Of a DNA stretch of 64,000 nt, positions 43,803 through 52,625 are shown in pieces; within the stretch, counting starts at the first letter, position 1; each line of letters begins with the position of its first letter. The notes under the pieces were generated by a model. That model saw only the letters and a program-made list of their open reading frames with translations. It was not told the origin of the DNA and ran no database searches. Location: positions 57,080 through 121,079 of the forward strand of contig NZ_CAKKMV010000017.1 of assembly GCF_918697865.1 (NCBI RefSeq), written 5' to 3'. The stretch is from Massilia sp. Bi118. GTDB taxonomy: Bacteria > Pseudomonadota > Gammaproteobacteria > Burkholderiales > Burkholderiaceae_D. The translations under genes and the position numbers were made by a program.

Positions 43803-44738
43803 TCACGCCAGCGAGTGCTTGATGATGCGCGACAGCTTGGCCGCGTATTGCGGGTCGGTGGCGTAGCCGGCGCGCTGCAGGCCGTGGGCGAAGGCACTGG
43901 CGTCGCCGCCGTGGGCCAGCACTTTTTCGTAGCGCGGATTATTGCTGAGCAGCTTCGCGTAATCCTTGAACGCCTCGGCATGCGAAGCGTAGGCGCGGAA
44001 TTTCTCGACGCGGGTGTGCGGCTTGCCGTTCACGTATTCGGTGGTGACGGCGGTGGCGACCTTGCCCTTCCAGCCCGGGCCGGCCTTGATGCCGAACAGG
44101 TTGTTGCTGGAGCTGCCGTCGCTGTTGCGGATCACGCGCTTGCCCCAGCCGGTTTCGAGCGCGGCCTGGCCCATCATGAACTTGGCCGGCACGCCGGTGG
44201 CCTGCTCGGCTTCCTCCGCGGCGTCGGCCAGCTTGTCCTGGAAGGCGCGCACGTGGGCCGGCTTGCCGCTGTCGGTGCTGCTGCGGGCCGTGCCCTTGAT
44301 GCCGGACACGGCGGCCGCGCTGTCGGTCGACATGCTGTCGGCGTCCAGCTTCAGGCGCGAGGCGTTCGAACCCGGCGCACCGCCGATGCCCAGCGCGCCC
44401 GACTGCATTTCCTTGACCAGCGCCGCGCCGCTCTGCTGCGCCGTCAGCTGGCGCACCAGCACATCCGCCAGGCCGATGCCGCGCTTGGCCAGCTTCTGGC
44501 TCATCTGCTGGTCCAGCATGGTGGTGAAGGTGCGGGTCTCCTGGCTGTCCATCGGACCGTCCTGCGGCGTCGCGTCGCGCATGCTCTTCATCATCATGTT
44601 GACGAACATGGATTCGAACTGCGTCGCCGCGCCACGCAAGGCTTCAGGCGAACCGGCCTTGGCGGACTGTTTCAGGTCGCCGAGGCTGTTGGTATCGAGC
44701 GCGAATTTTCCGGACAGGTCAGAGGTCGAACCGAGCAT
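43803..44738 (-). CDS. flgJ: Flagellar rod assembly protein / peptidoglycan hydrolase FlgJ
   Basis: The 311-residue periplasmic protein has an N-terminal rod-cap domain (EALRGAATQFESMFVNMMMK with MDSQETRTFTTMLDQQM) and a C-terminal glucosaminidase domain. The latter has FMMGQAALETGWGKRVI carrying the catalytic Glu, and FGIKAGPGWKG. It opens peptidoglycan for rod growth. Bifunctional form as in enterics. Confidence 0.95.
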   Translation of the reverse strand: MLGSTSDLSGKFALDTNSLGDLKQSAKAGSPEALRGAATQFESMFVNMMMKSMRDATPQDGPMDSQETRTFTTMLDQQMSQKLAKRGIGLADVLVRQLTAQQSGAALVKEMQSGALGIGGAPGSNASRLKLDADSMSTDSAAAVSGIKGTARSSTDSGKPAHVRAFQDKLADAAEEAEQATGVPAKFMMGQAALETGWGKRVIRNSDGSSSNNLFGIKAGPGWKGKVATAVTTEYVNGKPHTRVEKFRAYASHAEAFKDYAKLLSNNPRYEKVLAHGGDASAFAHGLQRAGYATDPQYAAKLSRIIKHSLA

Positions 44739-44748
44739 GATGGGGCCT

Positions 44749-45861
44749 TTAGATAATTTCGAGTTCCGCGCGCAGCGAACCGGCGGCCTTCAGCGACTGC
44801 AGGATCGACAGCAGGTCTTGCGGGGTCGCGCCGATCGCGTTCATCGCCTTCACGACTTCGGCCAGCGAGGCGCCGTTGTTCAGCATGATCACGCGGCCAG
44901 CGTCCTTCTTCACCGATGCCGTCGGGGTCTGGGTGACGGCGGTGGCGCCGCGCGAACCGGCGGCCGGCTGGCTGACTTGCGTATCGGCGCCGATGGTCAC
45001 CGTCAGGTTGCCGTGCGAGATGGCGCAGGTGTCGAGCGTGACCGCGCGGTTCATCACGATCGAGCCGGTGCGCGCATTCAGGATCACCTTGGCGGCGGCT
45101 TCGGCCGGCCTGACGTCCATGTTTTCCAGCATGCCGAGGAAGGACACGCGCTGGTCGCTCGACGAGGGCACGCGCACGCGGATCACGCGGCCGTCCAGCG
45201 CGGTGGCGATGCCCGGGCCGAACTTGTCGTTGACCGCTTCGACCACGCGGCTGGCGGTGGCGAAGTCGGTGGTGTTCAGTTCCAGCTTGACCTGGTTGTC
45301 GGCGCCGAGGTTCGAGGCGACCGCGCGTTCGACGGTGGCGCCGCCCGAGATGCGGCCGACCGCCAGCTGGTTCACCTGGGTCGATGCGCCGCCGCCAGAC
45401 GCCCCTGCCCCGCCGACCAGCACATTACCCTGGGCCATGGCGTACACCTGGCCGTCGGCGCCCTGCAGCGGCGTCATGAGCAGCGTGCCGCCGCGCAGGC
45501 TCTTGGCGTTACCCATCGACGACACCGTGATGTCGATGGTCTGGCCGGGCTGGGCGAAGGCCGGCAGCGAGGTGGTGACCATCACGGCCGCCACGTTCTT
45601 CAGCTGCAGCTGGGTGCCGGCCGGCAGGCTGATGCCCTTCTGCTGCAGCATCGCCATAATCGACTGCACGGTGAACGGGGTCTGGGTGGTCTGGTCGCCG
45701 GTGCCGTCGAGGCCGACCACGATGCCGTAGCCGGACAGCTGGTTCTGGCGCACGCCGCCGAAGCTGGCGATGTCCTTCAGGCGCTCGGCGTGGGCCGGGG
45801 TCGACAGGAGCGGACCCAGCAGGGCGGCGCACAAGGCGATCAGTTTGAAATTCATGCTCAT
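44749..45861 (-). CDS. flgI: Flagellar P-ring protein FlgI
   Basis: The 370-residue periplasmic P-ring subunit has a signal peptide (LIALCAALLGPLLSTPAHAE) and conserved RLKDIASFGGVRQNQLSGYG with GLDGTGDQTTQTPFTVQSIM. A Met two codons downstream is an alternative start. It lies between flgH and flgJ in standard order. Confidence 0.96.
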   Translation of the reverse strand: MSMNFKLIALCAALLGPLLSTPAHAERLKDIASFGGVRQNQLSGYGIVVGLDGTGDQTTQTPFTVQSIMAMLQQKGISLPAGTQLQLKNVAAVMVTTSLPAFAQPGQTIDITVSSMGNAKSLRGGTLLMTPLQGADGQVYAMAQGNVLVGGAGASGGGASTQVNQLAVGRISGGATVERAVASNLGADNQVKLELNTTDFATASRVVEAVNDKFGPGIATALDGRVIRVRVPSSSDQRVSFLGMLENMDVRPAEAAAKVILNARTGSIVMNRAVTLDTCAISHGNLTVTIGADTQVSQPAAGSRGATAVTQTPTASVKKDAGRVIMLNNGASLAEVVKAMNAIGATPQDLLSILQSLKAAGSLRAELEII

Positions 45862-45872
45862 AGTCAGTTGAT

Positions 45873-45899
45873 TAAATTCGGGGTCTGACCCCGAATTTA
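45873..45899. repeat. Compact GGGGTC palindrome between flgH and flgI
   Basis: Perfect 13-base arms TAAATTCGGGGTC (45873-45885) and 45887-45899 leave a single central base, the tightest member of the GGGGTCAGA family here. It fills the short flgH-flgI gap, 5 bases from the flgH stop. Confidence 0.85.
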
Positions 45900-45904
45900 G
45901 GCAA

Positions 45905-46600
45905 TTAGAACGGCAACATCGATTGGAAGAAACGCGACATCATCGAGGTCATCTCGGCGCGGTCGATCTGGCTGTTGGTGCGGTATTCGACGCGGGCGTC
46001 GGCCACCAGGGTCGAGGACACCACGTTGCCCGGCTGGATCGTGTCCGGATTGACCATGCCAGAGAAGCGGATGAATTCGACGCCCTTGTTCATCGCGACC
46101 TGCTTCTCGCCGACCACGATCAGGTTGCCGTTGGCGAGCACTTCCGAGACCGTGACGCCGATCGTGCCGGTGAAGGCGTTCGACGCGGTCTGTGTGTCGC
46201 CGTCGGCGTACTTGGTGGCGGTGCTGGTCTTGATGTCGGTGCCCAGGCGTCCCTGCAGCGGGCCGGGAAGGCCGAACTCCGCGCTGCCCGACTTGTTGCC
46301 GGTGCTGGCGCCGCTCTTGTTGGCCGAGGTCTTCTCGACGATGCTGACGGTCAGGATGTCGCCGATGTGGCGCGCGCGGCGGTCTTCGAACATCGGACGG
46401 AAGGTGCTCGAATTGTAGATCGCGCCTTCGGTCGGGGCGCCGGCATCGGCGATCATCGGGCGCACCGAGGTCGGGCCCTTGACGATCGAGGTCGGGGTGG
46501 CGGCGCAGCCGGCCATCAGGGCCGCGATCGCTACCACCGTCGCCCCCGCGAAGGCGCGAGGCAGTGCCTCGCTCCAAGTTTTCTTAACCATCTTTTTCAT
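45905..46600 (-). CDS. flgH: Flagellar L-ring lipoprotein FlgH
   Basis: The 231-residue outer-membrane L-ring subunit has a lipoprotein signal with lipobox LMAGC (Cys32). Conserved parts include FEDRRARHIGDILTVSIVEK and NLIVVGEKQVAMNKGVEFIR. Its start overlaps the flgG stop by 4 bases. Confidence 0.96.
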   Translation of the reverse strand: MKKMVKKTWSEALPRAFAGATVVAIAALMAGCAATPTSIVKGPTSVRPMIADAGAPTEGAIYNSSTFRPMFEDRRARHIGDILTVSIVEKTSANKSGASTGNKSGSAEFGLPGPLQGRLGTDIKTSTATKYADGDTQTASNAFTGTIGVTVSEVLANGNLIVVGEKQVAMNKGVEFIRFSGMVNPDTIQPGNVVSSTLVADARVEYRTNSQIDRAEMTSMMSRFFQSMLPF

Positions 46601-47379
46601 AACTGTGCCAGCTTCTGCAGCATCTGGTCGGAAGTGGTGATCGCCTTCGAGTTGATCTCGTAGGCACGCTGGGTCTGGATCATGTTGACCATTTCCTCGA
46701 CCACGTTGACGTTCGACGTTTCGACATAACCCTGCATCAGGACGCCGGCGCCGTTGGTACCGGGGGTGTTGGCGTTGGCGGTGCCGGAAGCGCCGGTTTC
46801 GACGTACAGGTTTTCGCCGCGCGATTCGAGGCCGGCCGGGTTCACGAAGGTGTTCAGCTGAATCGTGCCGATCTGCGTCGGCGCGGTCTGGCCCGGGGTG
46901 GTCACGGAGACGGTGCCGTCGCGGCCCACGGTCAGGCTCAGGGCGTTGTTCGGCACGGTGATCGGCGGCTGCAGCACGTAGCCGCTGGAGGTCACCAGCT
47001 GGCCGTTGGCGTCGGACTGGAAGGAGCCGTCACGGGTGTAGGCCTGGCTGCCGTCGGGGAGCAGCACCGAGAAGTAGCCGGCGCCGTTGACCATCACATC
47101 CTTCGAGTTGCCGGTCTGCTGGGGATTGCCCTGGGTGTGGATGCGCTCGGTGGCGACGGTGCGCACACCGGTGCCGATCTGCAGGCCGGAAGGCAGCTGG
47201 GTCTGTTGCGAGGATTGCGCGCCGGGCTGGCGTACGTTCTGGTACAGCAGGTCCTCGAACACCGCACGCGACTTCTTGAAGCCGTTGGTGCTGACGTTGG
47301 CGAGGTTGTTGGTGATGACGTCGAGGTTGGTCTGCTGGGCTTCGAGACCGGTTTTGGCGATGAATAGCGAACGGATCAT
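46597..47379 (-). CDS. flgG: Flagellar distal rod protein FlgG
   Basis: The 260 residues equal the E. coli length. The N-terminus MIRSLFIAKTGLEAQQTNLD with NNLANVSTNGFKKSRAVFED and the C-terminal NVVEEMVNMIQTQRAYEINS are canonical. The start at MIRSLF (GGAG upstream) is preferred over an 11-residue extension. Confidence 0.97.
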   Translation of the reverse strand: MIRSLFIAKTGLEAQQTNLDVITNNLANVSTNGFKKSRAVFEDLLYQNVRQPGAQSSQQTQLPSGLQIGTGVRTVATERIHTQGNPQQTGNSKDVMVNGAGYFSVLLPDGSQAYTRDGSFQSDANGQLVTSSGYVLQPPITVPNNALSLTVGRDGTVSVTTPGQTAPTQIGTIQLNTFVNPAGLESRGENLYVETGASGTANANTPGTNGAGVLMQGYVETSNVNVVEEMVNMIQTQRAYEINSKAITTSDQMLQKLAQL

Positions 47380-47443
47380 GGTGGAGTTCTCCTGACGGCG
47401 ACGGAACTCCATCGCCCACCATGAAATTATGTCCCAGCAGCAA

Positions 47444-48184
47444 TCAAGTCAAAGCGAGGATCTGGGTGGCTTTCGTCGCGTTATTCTCGGCGTTCTTCAA
47501 CAGGCTCATTTGTGTTTCGAAGGAACGTGCCAAAGAGATCATGTTCACCATCGAGTCGACGGCCGACACATTGCTGCCCTCGAGGGCGCCGCCGGCCACG
47601 GTCACGGCCGGGTCGGCCTGGCTGCTGCTGCCGTCCTTCAGGCGGAACATGCCATCGTCGCCGCGCACCAGGTCGGCTTCGTTCGGATTCACCAGCTTGA
47701 TGCGGCCCAGCACGGTGGGCGCGGCCGGCGTGGTGGTGGTCGACAGGGTCGAAATGGTGCCGTCGGCGCCCACCGCCACGGTCACGTCGGGCGGAATCGT
47801 GATCGGGCCACCCTCGCCGGCGATGGTCTGGCCGTTGGCGGTCTGCAGGATGCCGTTCGGGCTGATTTGCAGGGAACCGTTGCGCGTGTACGACTCGGTG
47901 CCGTCTGCGTTCTGGACCGCGATCCAGCCCCTGCCCTTGATCGCGACATCGAGATCGCGCCCCGTCACCTGCAGCGGACCGGCAGAGAAATCGGCGCCCG
48001 TGGTGTTATCGACCACGAACGCACGCGTCGGCAAGCCCTCGCTCTGGACCGGCACCGCCCGAAAAGTATCGAACTGCGCGCGGAAACCCGTGGTGCTGAG
48101 GTTCGCGAGATTGTTCGACGTGGTCGCCTGCTGCTCCATGATGTGCTTGGCGCCGCTGGCTGCTGTATAGATTAACCGGTCCAT
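47444..48184 (-). CDS. flgF: Flagellar proximal rod protein FlgF
   Basis: The 246-residue rod protein starts MDRLIYTAASGAKHIMEQQA with NNLANLSTTGFRAQF, and ends in the standard helix (NVSAVDSMVNMISLARSFET). Length fits the family (E. coli 251). Confidence 0.96.
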   Translation of the reverse strand: MDRLIYTAASGAKHIMEQQATTSNNLANLSTTGFRAQFDTFRAVPVQSEGLPTRAFVVDNTTGADFSAGPLQVTGRDLDVAIKGRGWIAVQNADGTESYTRNGSLQISPNGILQTANGQTIAGEGGPITIPPDVTVAVGADGTISTLSTTTTPAAPTVLGRIKLVNPNEADLVRGDDGMFRLKDGSSSQADPAVTVAGGALEGSNVSAVDSMVNMISLARSFETQMSLLKNAENNATKATQILALT

Positions 48185-48195
48185 ATGTATTCCCT

Positions 48196-48396
48196 AAATT
48201 CGGGGTCAGAGCACTTTTTTATCGAAATTCGGGGTCAGAGCACTTTTTTTGGATAGATCTCTCGGGCATTAAAACAAGCGGCCGTCCTAGTGCAGCGCCC
48301 TTGAGCGCCCCGCTATTTTTGCCACCAGCACATTGCTGAAAAAAGTGCTCTGACCCCGAATTTCCAGCGAAATGTGCTCTGACCCCGAATTATTTT
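48196..48396. repeat. Four GGGGTCAGAGCAC repeats between flgE and flgF
   Basis: Two copies in one orientation (48196-48220 and 48224-48250) face two copies in the other (48339-48363 and 48370-48396). Each includes AATTCGGGGTCAGAGCAC and a T-run. They can pair as two nested long stems around a 90-base core that has its own GGGCGC-type pairing. The block occupies the whole 212-base gap and abuts the flgE stop. Confidence 0.85.
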
Positions 48397-49923
48397 TTAG
48401 CGCATGTTCACCAGGGTCTGCAGCACCGAGTCCTGGGTCTTGATGGTCTGTGCGTTGGCCTGATAGACGCGCTGGGCGGTGATCATGTTGACCAGCTCGG
48501 CCGTCAGGTCGACGTTCGAGGCTTCGGTGGCCGAGGATTGCAGGACGCCCAGGCTGCCGGTGTCCGGCGTGCCGACCAGCGGGGTGCCCGATTCCGCGCT
48601 CTCGGCGAAGGCGTTGTTGCCCAGCGGCTCGAGGCCGCCCGGGTTGGTGAAGTTCGCGAGCACGATCTGGCCCAGCGGCTTGGTCTGGCCATTGCTGTAC
48701 TGGCCGAGGATGGTGCCGTCGGCGGCGGCCGAGAAGCGCTGCAGGTGGCCGGCGGTGTAGCCGTCCTGGGTGGTCTTCTTTTCGCTGGTGTCGGCGCCGT
48801 ACTGGCTGGTGCCGGCAAAGTTCAGCTTGATGGCCAGGCTGTCCTTGGCGCCGGTCGGCGGGTAGATCGGCAGGTTGACCGTCAGCGGCAGGGTCTGCGG
48901 GCTCATCAGGGTGGCCGACAGCGCGCCGTTGGTGTCGAAGTTCAGGTGGCCGACCGGCACCGAAGGTACGGACACGGCGGCGGCGATGTCCTTGTCGATC
49001 TGGTCCGGGGTGTAGCCGGCGGTACCGCCCGCGCTGGTGGCGGCGGTCTGGATCGCGGCGATGGTCGCGGCGCTGGCGCCGGCGGCTGTGGCGGCGGCCA
49101 CCACGGCGGCCGAGGATTTGTCGCCGTAGTCCTTCAGCTTGGCGGCGACGTCGGCCGCATCCGGCGGCACGGCCTTGGTGGCGGTCAGCCAGGCGTCGCG
49201 CGCGGCGCTCACGCCGGCGTCGCTCTGCCCCGCCGCGGCCACGTTCACGTTGGTCAGCTCGGTGCCGTCGCTGCCGACGTACACGTCCCAGCTGCCGGCG
49301 CCCGTCTTCACGTAGTACATCGACATCACGTGCGCATTGCCCAGGGTGTCGTAGACGTCGACCGGAGTCTGCTTGTTGTAGGTGGTCGGGTCATTGGCGT
49401 TGAACGGGTAGTTCGACGGCGGCTCGACGCGCGAATCCAGGTTCAGCGAGGTATCGACCTTGGTGGTGGCGACCGGCTTCAGGTCGGCGGTGCTGATCTG
49501 GATCGGGGTCGGCGAACCGGCCAGGATCTTGCCGCTCGGGCCGACGCCATAGCCGGTCAGGTTGGCGCCTTGTGGGGTCACCATGTAGCCGTTCTTGTCG
49601 AGCGAGAACTGGCCGTTGCGGGTGTACTGGATCAGGCCCGAGGACTCGGTGCGGAAGAAGCCGGCGCCGTTGATGGCGATGTCGAGCGGATTCGCCGAGG
49701 TCTCGATGTTACCTTGCGTGAACTGCTGGGCGATGCCGGCGACGGCCACGCCGATACCTGCCTGGTTGCCGCCCGCGCCGTTCAGCGAACGCGCGTAAAC
49801 GTCGGCGAACTGGGTGGTCGAACCCTTGAAGCCGACGGTGCTGGCGTTGGCGATGTTGTTACCGATGACGTCCAGCGATTTCGCGGCGCCGTTCAAGCCA
49901 CTCAGGCCCTGTTGGAAAGACAT
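48397..49923 (-). CDS. flgE: Flagellar hook protein FlgE
   Basis: Subunit of the hook. The 508-residue protein has the N-terminal SFQQGLSGLNGAAKSLDVIG with NNIANASTVGFKGSTTQFAD, and the C-terminal SNVDLTAELVNMITAQRVYQ. It is about 100 residues longer than E. coli FlgE (402). The extra part is an Ala-rich block at about 229-320, likely in an outer hook domain. Confidence 0.97.
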   Translation of the reverse strand: MSFQQGLSGLNGAAKSLDVIGNNIANASTVGFKGSTTQFADVYARSLNGAGGNQAGIGVAVAGIAQQFTQGNIETSANPLDIAINGAGFFRTESSGLIQYTRNGQFSLDKNGYMVTPQGANLTGYGVGPSGKILAGSPTPIQISTADLKPVATTKVDTSLNLDSRVEPPSNYPFNANDPTTYNKQTPVDVYDTLGNAHVMSMYYVKTGAGSWDVYVGSDGTELTNVNVAAAGQSDAGVSAARDAWLTATKAVPPDAADVAAKLKDYGDKSSAAVVAAATAAGASAATIAAIQTAATSAGGTAGYTPDQIDKDIAAAVSVPSVPVGHLNFDTNGALSATLMSPQTLPLTVNLPIYPPTGAKDSLAIKLNFAGTSQYGADTSEKKTTQDGYTAGHLQRFSAAADGTILGQYSNGQTKPLGQIVLANFTNPGGLEPLGNNAFAESAESGTPLVGTPDTGSLGVLQSSATEASNVDLTAELVNMITAQRVYQANAQTIKTQDSVLQTLVNMR

Positions 49924-49944
49924 GTTCTGCTCCTAAATAGTTGA

Positions 49945-50661
49945 TTACAGGACCTGCTTGATGTCTGCCAGCGTGACCCCGCCCTTCGAGGGCAGGTTCA
50001 GCTTGACGCCGTCGGTACTGTTGGTGGTGACCGAAGCCACGCTGTCGAAGGCCAGGGCCTTGGCATCGGTGACTTTCTCGCCGCCCTTGGTGGCGACGAT
50101 CTGGAAGGTGTAATTGCCGTCCGCAAGCGTGACCGGCTTGCCGTTGCTGTCCAGGTTGTCGGCATCGGGGACGCCGTCCCAGGCCAGCGGGATCACACCG
50201 GCCTTCTGCGCGCCCAAGTCCATGGTCTGCACTTCCTTGCCGTTCTTGTCGCTGATGACGACCTTGAGGCTGTCGACGTCGCTGGCCAGTTCCGCGCCCA
50301 GGATCGCCTTGCTGCCCGACAGGGTCACGTTGCTGCCCTCGACCAGCACGCCGCGGCCGATCAGGTTGGTCGCCTGCATCGCTTCCGTGCTCTGGTAGCT
50401 GGCCTTCAGGGTGTTCAGGGTCTCGTTCAGCTTGTTCACGCCGGTCACGGTCTGCAGCTGCGCCAGCTGGCTGGTGACCTGGGCGTTGTCGAGCGGATTC
50501 AGCGGATCCTGGTTCTTCAGCTGGGTGACCAGCAGGGTCATGAACTTGTCGGTGTCGGCCTGCACACTGTCGCCGCTGGTGGCGGCGGCTTTCGGGTTCA
50601 TCACCGACATCAGGTCGTTGATGGTGTTGGTCGAGCCGGCGTTGGTGTTAACAGTGGTCAT
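49945..50661 (-). CDS. flgD: Flagellar hook cap / assembly protein FlgD
   Basis: The scaffold protein caps the growing hook. The 238-residue protein has the N-terminal export part (KFMTLLVTQLKNQDPLNPLD and NAQVTSQLAQLQTVTGVNKL) and a C-terminal FlgD-Ig/tudor region ending in LADGNYTFQIVATKGGEKV and a short tail. It lies 21 bases upstream of flgE. Confidence 0.96.
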   Translation of the reverse strand: MTTVNTNAGSTNTINDLMSVMNPKAAATSGDSVQADTDKFMTLLVTQLKNQDPLNPLDNAQVTSQLAQLQTVTGVNKLNETLNTLKASYQSTEAMQATNLIGRGVLVEGSNVTLSGSKAILGAELASDVDSLKVVISDKNGKEVQTMDLGAQKAGVIPLAWDGVPDADNLDSNGKPVTLADGNYTFQIVATKGGEKVTDAKALAFDSVASVTTNSTDGVKLNLPSKGGVTLADIKQVL

Positions 50662-50680
50662 AGTTAGGGGCTTTCAGTGC

Positions 50681-51082
50681 TTACTGACCGATGGTCAGGG
50701 TCTTGAGCAGCATGGTCTTCGCCGCATTCATGGTTTCGACGTTGGTCTGGTAGGAGCGCGAGGCCGACAGCATGTTGACCATCTCGTCGACCACGTTCAC
50801 GTTCGGCATCGTCACATAGCCCTTGTCGTCGGCCAGCGGGTTCTTCGGGTCGTACACCTGCTTCATCGGCGACGGGTCCTCGACCACTTCGCGCACCTTG
50901 ACGGCGGTGGAGCCGTTGGTCACCGGCACGGCCTCGAACACGACCTGCTTGGCGCGATAGGCTTCGCCCGTGGCGCTGGTGGCGCTGTCGGCGTTGGCCA
51001 GGTTGCTGGCGGTGGTGTTCAGGCGCGCCGACTGGGCGCTCATCGCCGAGCCGGCGACGTTGAAAACATTAAAGAGCGACAT
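50681..51082 (-). CDS. flgC: Flagellar proximal rod protein FlgC
   Basis: The 133-residue rod protein starts SLFNVFNVAGSAMSAQSARL with NTTASNLANADS, and ends NVVDEMVNMLSASRSYQTNV. Standard length (E. coli 134). It is 3 bases downstream of flgB. Confidence 0.96.
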   Translation of the reverse strand: MSLFNVFNVAGSAMSAQSARLNTTASNLANADSATSATGEAYRAKQVVFEAVPVTNGSTAVKVREVVEDPSPMKQVYDPKNPLADDKGYVTMPNVNVVDEMVNMLSASRSYQTNVETMNAAKTMLLKTLTIGQ

Positions 51083-51085
51083 GTA

Positions 51086-51514
51086 TTACTGGCCTCCCTG
51101 GATGGCGGCGAGCAGGTTATGAATCTGGTGGTTGATCATCGTGATGCCGGCTTCGTAGCGCAGCGCGTTGTCGGCGAACTGGGTGCGTTCGGTATCCATG
51201 TCGACCGTGTTGCCGTCGACCGCGCCCTGGGACACGTTGCGGTACAGGACCGGAGTGCCGTCCGCCAGCGCCTTGCCGTCCGCGGCCACCGGGCCGTTGG
51301 CGATATGGCCCTGGTTGGTGGTCGCCATGCCGCCCTGCTGCTGGGTGCCGCGCGCCAGCGCGCCCTGCAGGGCATTCGAAAAGTCGATGTCGCGCGCCTT
51401 GTAATTAGGCGTGTCGGCGTTGGCGATGTTCGAGGCGAGCAGCTCCTGGCGCTGCGAGCGCAGGCTCAGCGCGGTTTCGTTGAAACGCAGGTAGTCGTCG
51501 AGTTTGCCGATCAT
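51086..51514 (-). CDS. flgB: Flagellar proximal rod protein FlgB
   Basis: The 142-residue rod protein has RFNETALSLRSQRQELLASN with IANADTPNYKARDIDF and the C-terminal NALRYEAGITMINHQIHNLL. First gene of the long flgBCDEFGHIJKL run; a ribosome site GGAGG is visible upstream. Confidence 0.96.
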   Translation of the reverse strand: MIGKLDDYLRFNETALSLRSQRQELLASNIANADTPNYKARDIDFSNALQGALARGTQQQGGMATTNQGHIANGPVAADGKALADGTPVLYRNVSQGAVDGNTVDMDTERTQFADNALRYEAGITMINHQIHNLLAAIQGGQ

Positions 51515-51552
51515 GTCGCCTCCAGAGGCTAAGGTCTTATTGGACAGGATCG

Positions 51553-51580
51553 ATCATACGGGCCCACCGACTCTTCCAAT
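51553..51580 (-). promoter_or_regulatory. Probable sigma-70 promoter of the flgB operon
   Basis: On the minus strand ATTGGA (51575-51580) and TATGAT (51553-51558) are 16 bases apart, 39 bases before the flgB ATG. It lies in the 159-base divergent region shared with flgA. Confidence 0.55.
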
Positions 51581-51673
51581 CGGGCAATAAAGGGACCCAA
51601 AACAGGGCTATTCCAAGTTTCAGTACGGATTCAAGAAGCCTAAGATGGCAGGGTCGAACAGGATTTCCCATTT

Positions 51674-52378
51674 ATGAAACGCCTTATCCGTACTCTTTTT
51701 GCCGCTTTCTCGCTCATTCCGCTGCTGACGCAGGCGGCGCCTGGCGTGCCGGCACGCCAGGACGCGAACGCGCTGCGCGCCGTGGCCGAACAGTTCCTCC
51801 TGACCCAGGCGGCCGGCCTGCCGGGCGAGGTGTCGGTGAAAGTCGGCGCGGTCGATCCGCGCACCGCGCTGGCGGGCTGCCCTGCGCCGGAAGCATTTCT
51901 GCAGCCGGGCGCGCGCGCCTGGGGCAAGACGACGGTGGGCGTGCGCTGCAGCGCCCCGTCCGTCTGGACCATCTTCATCCAGGCCCAGGTGAACGTCAAA
52001 GCCGAGTACGTGGCGGCGGCGGTGCCGCTGGCCCAGGGCCAGCCGGTCGAGCAAGGCCAGCTGATGTTGGTAAAAGGCGACATCGCGGCGATGCCGAACG
52101 GAATCATCACCGACATGGCGCAGGCGATCGGCCGCACGCCGACCGTCTCGCTGGCCGCCGGCACGCCGCTGCGCCTGGACACGCTGAAAAGCAAACCAGT
52201 GGTGCAGCAGAACCAGGCGGTGCGCCTGGTGCTGAACGGCAATGGTTTTTCCGTGTCGTCCGAAGGCCGTGCGATCGGCACCGCCGGCGAAGGCCAGGTG
52301 GTGCAGGTGCGCACCGCATCCGGCACGGTGATCAGCGGCACGGCCAAGGCCGGCGGCATGGTCGAGGTAGCTTTTTAA
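51674..52378 (+). CDS. flgA: Flagellar P-ring assembly chaperone FlgA
   Basis: The 234-residue periplasmic protein has a signal peptide (LIRTLFAAFSLIPLLTQAAP) and the C-terminal SAF domain (VAAAVPLAQGQPVEQGQLML; DMAQAIGRTPTVSLAAGTPL). It escorts FlgI into the P ring. It is divergent from flgB, the common arrangement. Confidence 0.94.
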   Translation: MKRLIRTLFAAFSLIPLLTQAAPGVPARQDANALRAVAEQFLLTQAAGLPGEVSVKVGAVDPRTALAGCPAPEAFLQPGARAWGKTTVGVRCSAPSVWTIFIQAQVNVKAEYVAAAVPLAQGQPVEQGQLMLVKGDIAAMPNGIITDMAQAIGRTPTVSLAAGTPLRLDTLKSKPVVQQNQAVRLVLNGNGFSVSSEGRAIGTAGEGQVVQVRTASGTVISGTAKAGGMVEVAF

Positions 52379-52379
52379 G

Positions 52380-52537
52380 AAGTGCTCAGGCAAAAATAAA
52401 TGGGAATTTTGGCAAACAGAACCGGATGCGGTGCAAGGCGGCGAGTGCGCCGCAGTGCGAGCACTGCAAGCAGGAGCCAACGCAGCAACGCGCCGGTTCT
52501 GGCAGCCAAAAACCCATTTATTTTTGATTGAGTACTT
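52380..52537. repeat. Long inverted-repeat element upstream of flgM
   Basis: Nested arms: AAGTGCTCA/TGAGTACTT (52380-52388, 52529-52537, one mismatch), a perfect 14-base pair CAAAAATAAATGGG (52391-52404 with 52513-52526), TTTTGGC/GCCAAAA (52407-52413, 52505-52511) and CAGAACCGG/CCGGTTCTG (52417-52425, 52493-52501). The 67-base core is GC-rich. It ends 13 bases before the flgM promoter and starts directly after the flgA stop. Confidence 0.85.
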
Positions 52538-52550
52538 CAGTATTAGGAAT

Positions 52551-52577
52551 TAAAGTTTTCGCTGGCTAGGCCGATAA
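52551..52577 (+). promoter_or_regulatory. Consensus sigma-28 (FliA) promoter of flgM-flgN
   Basis: TAAAGTTT (52551-52558), 11 bases, GCCGATAA (52570-52577) match the FliA consensus at all 16 positions. It places flgM and flgN under FliA, giving the known feedback in which FliA drives its own inhibitor. Confidence 0.92.
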
Positions 52578-52625
52578 CCCAAGCAGATCCCGGGCTTTCT
52601 GTTCCGACCTGCAAAGGATGATGCT

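Noticed and set aside
40972..43866. Very long open frame (964 codons) on the plus strand opposite flgL and flgK
   Set aside because: Composition is Arg/Gly/Val-rich shadow coding typical of the antisense frame of GC-rich genes; no domain pattern, while flgL and flgK opposite are unambiguous.
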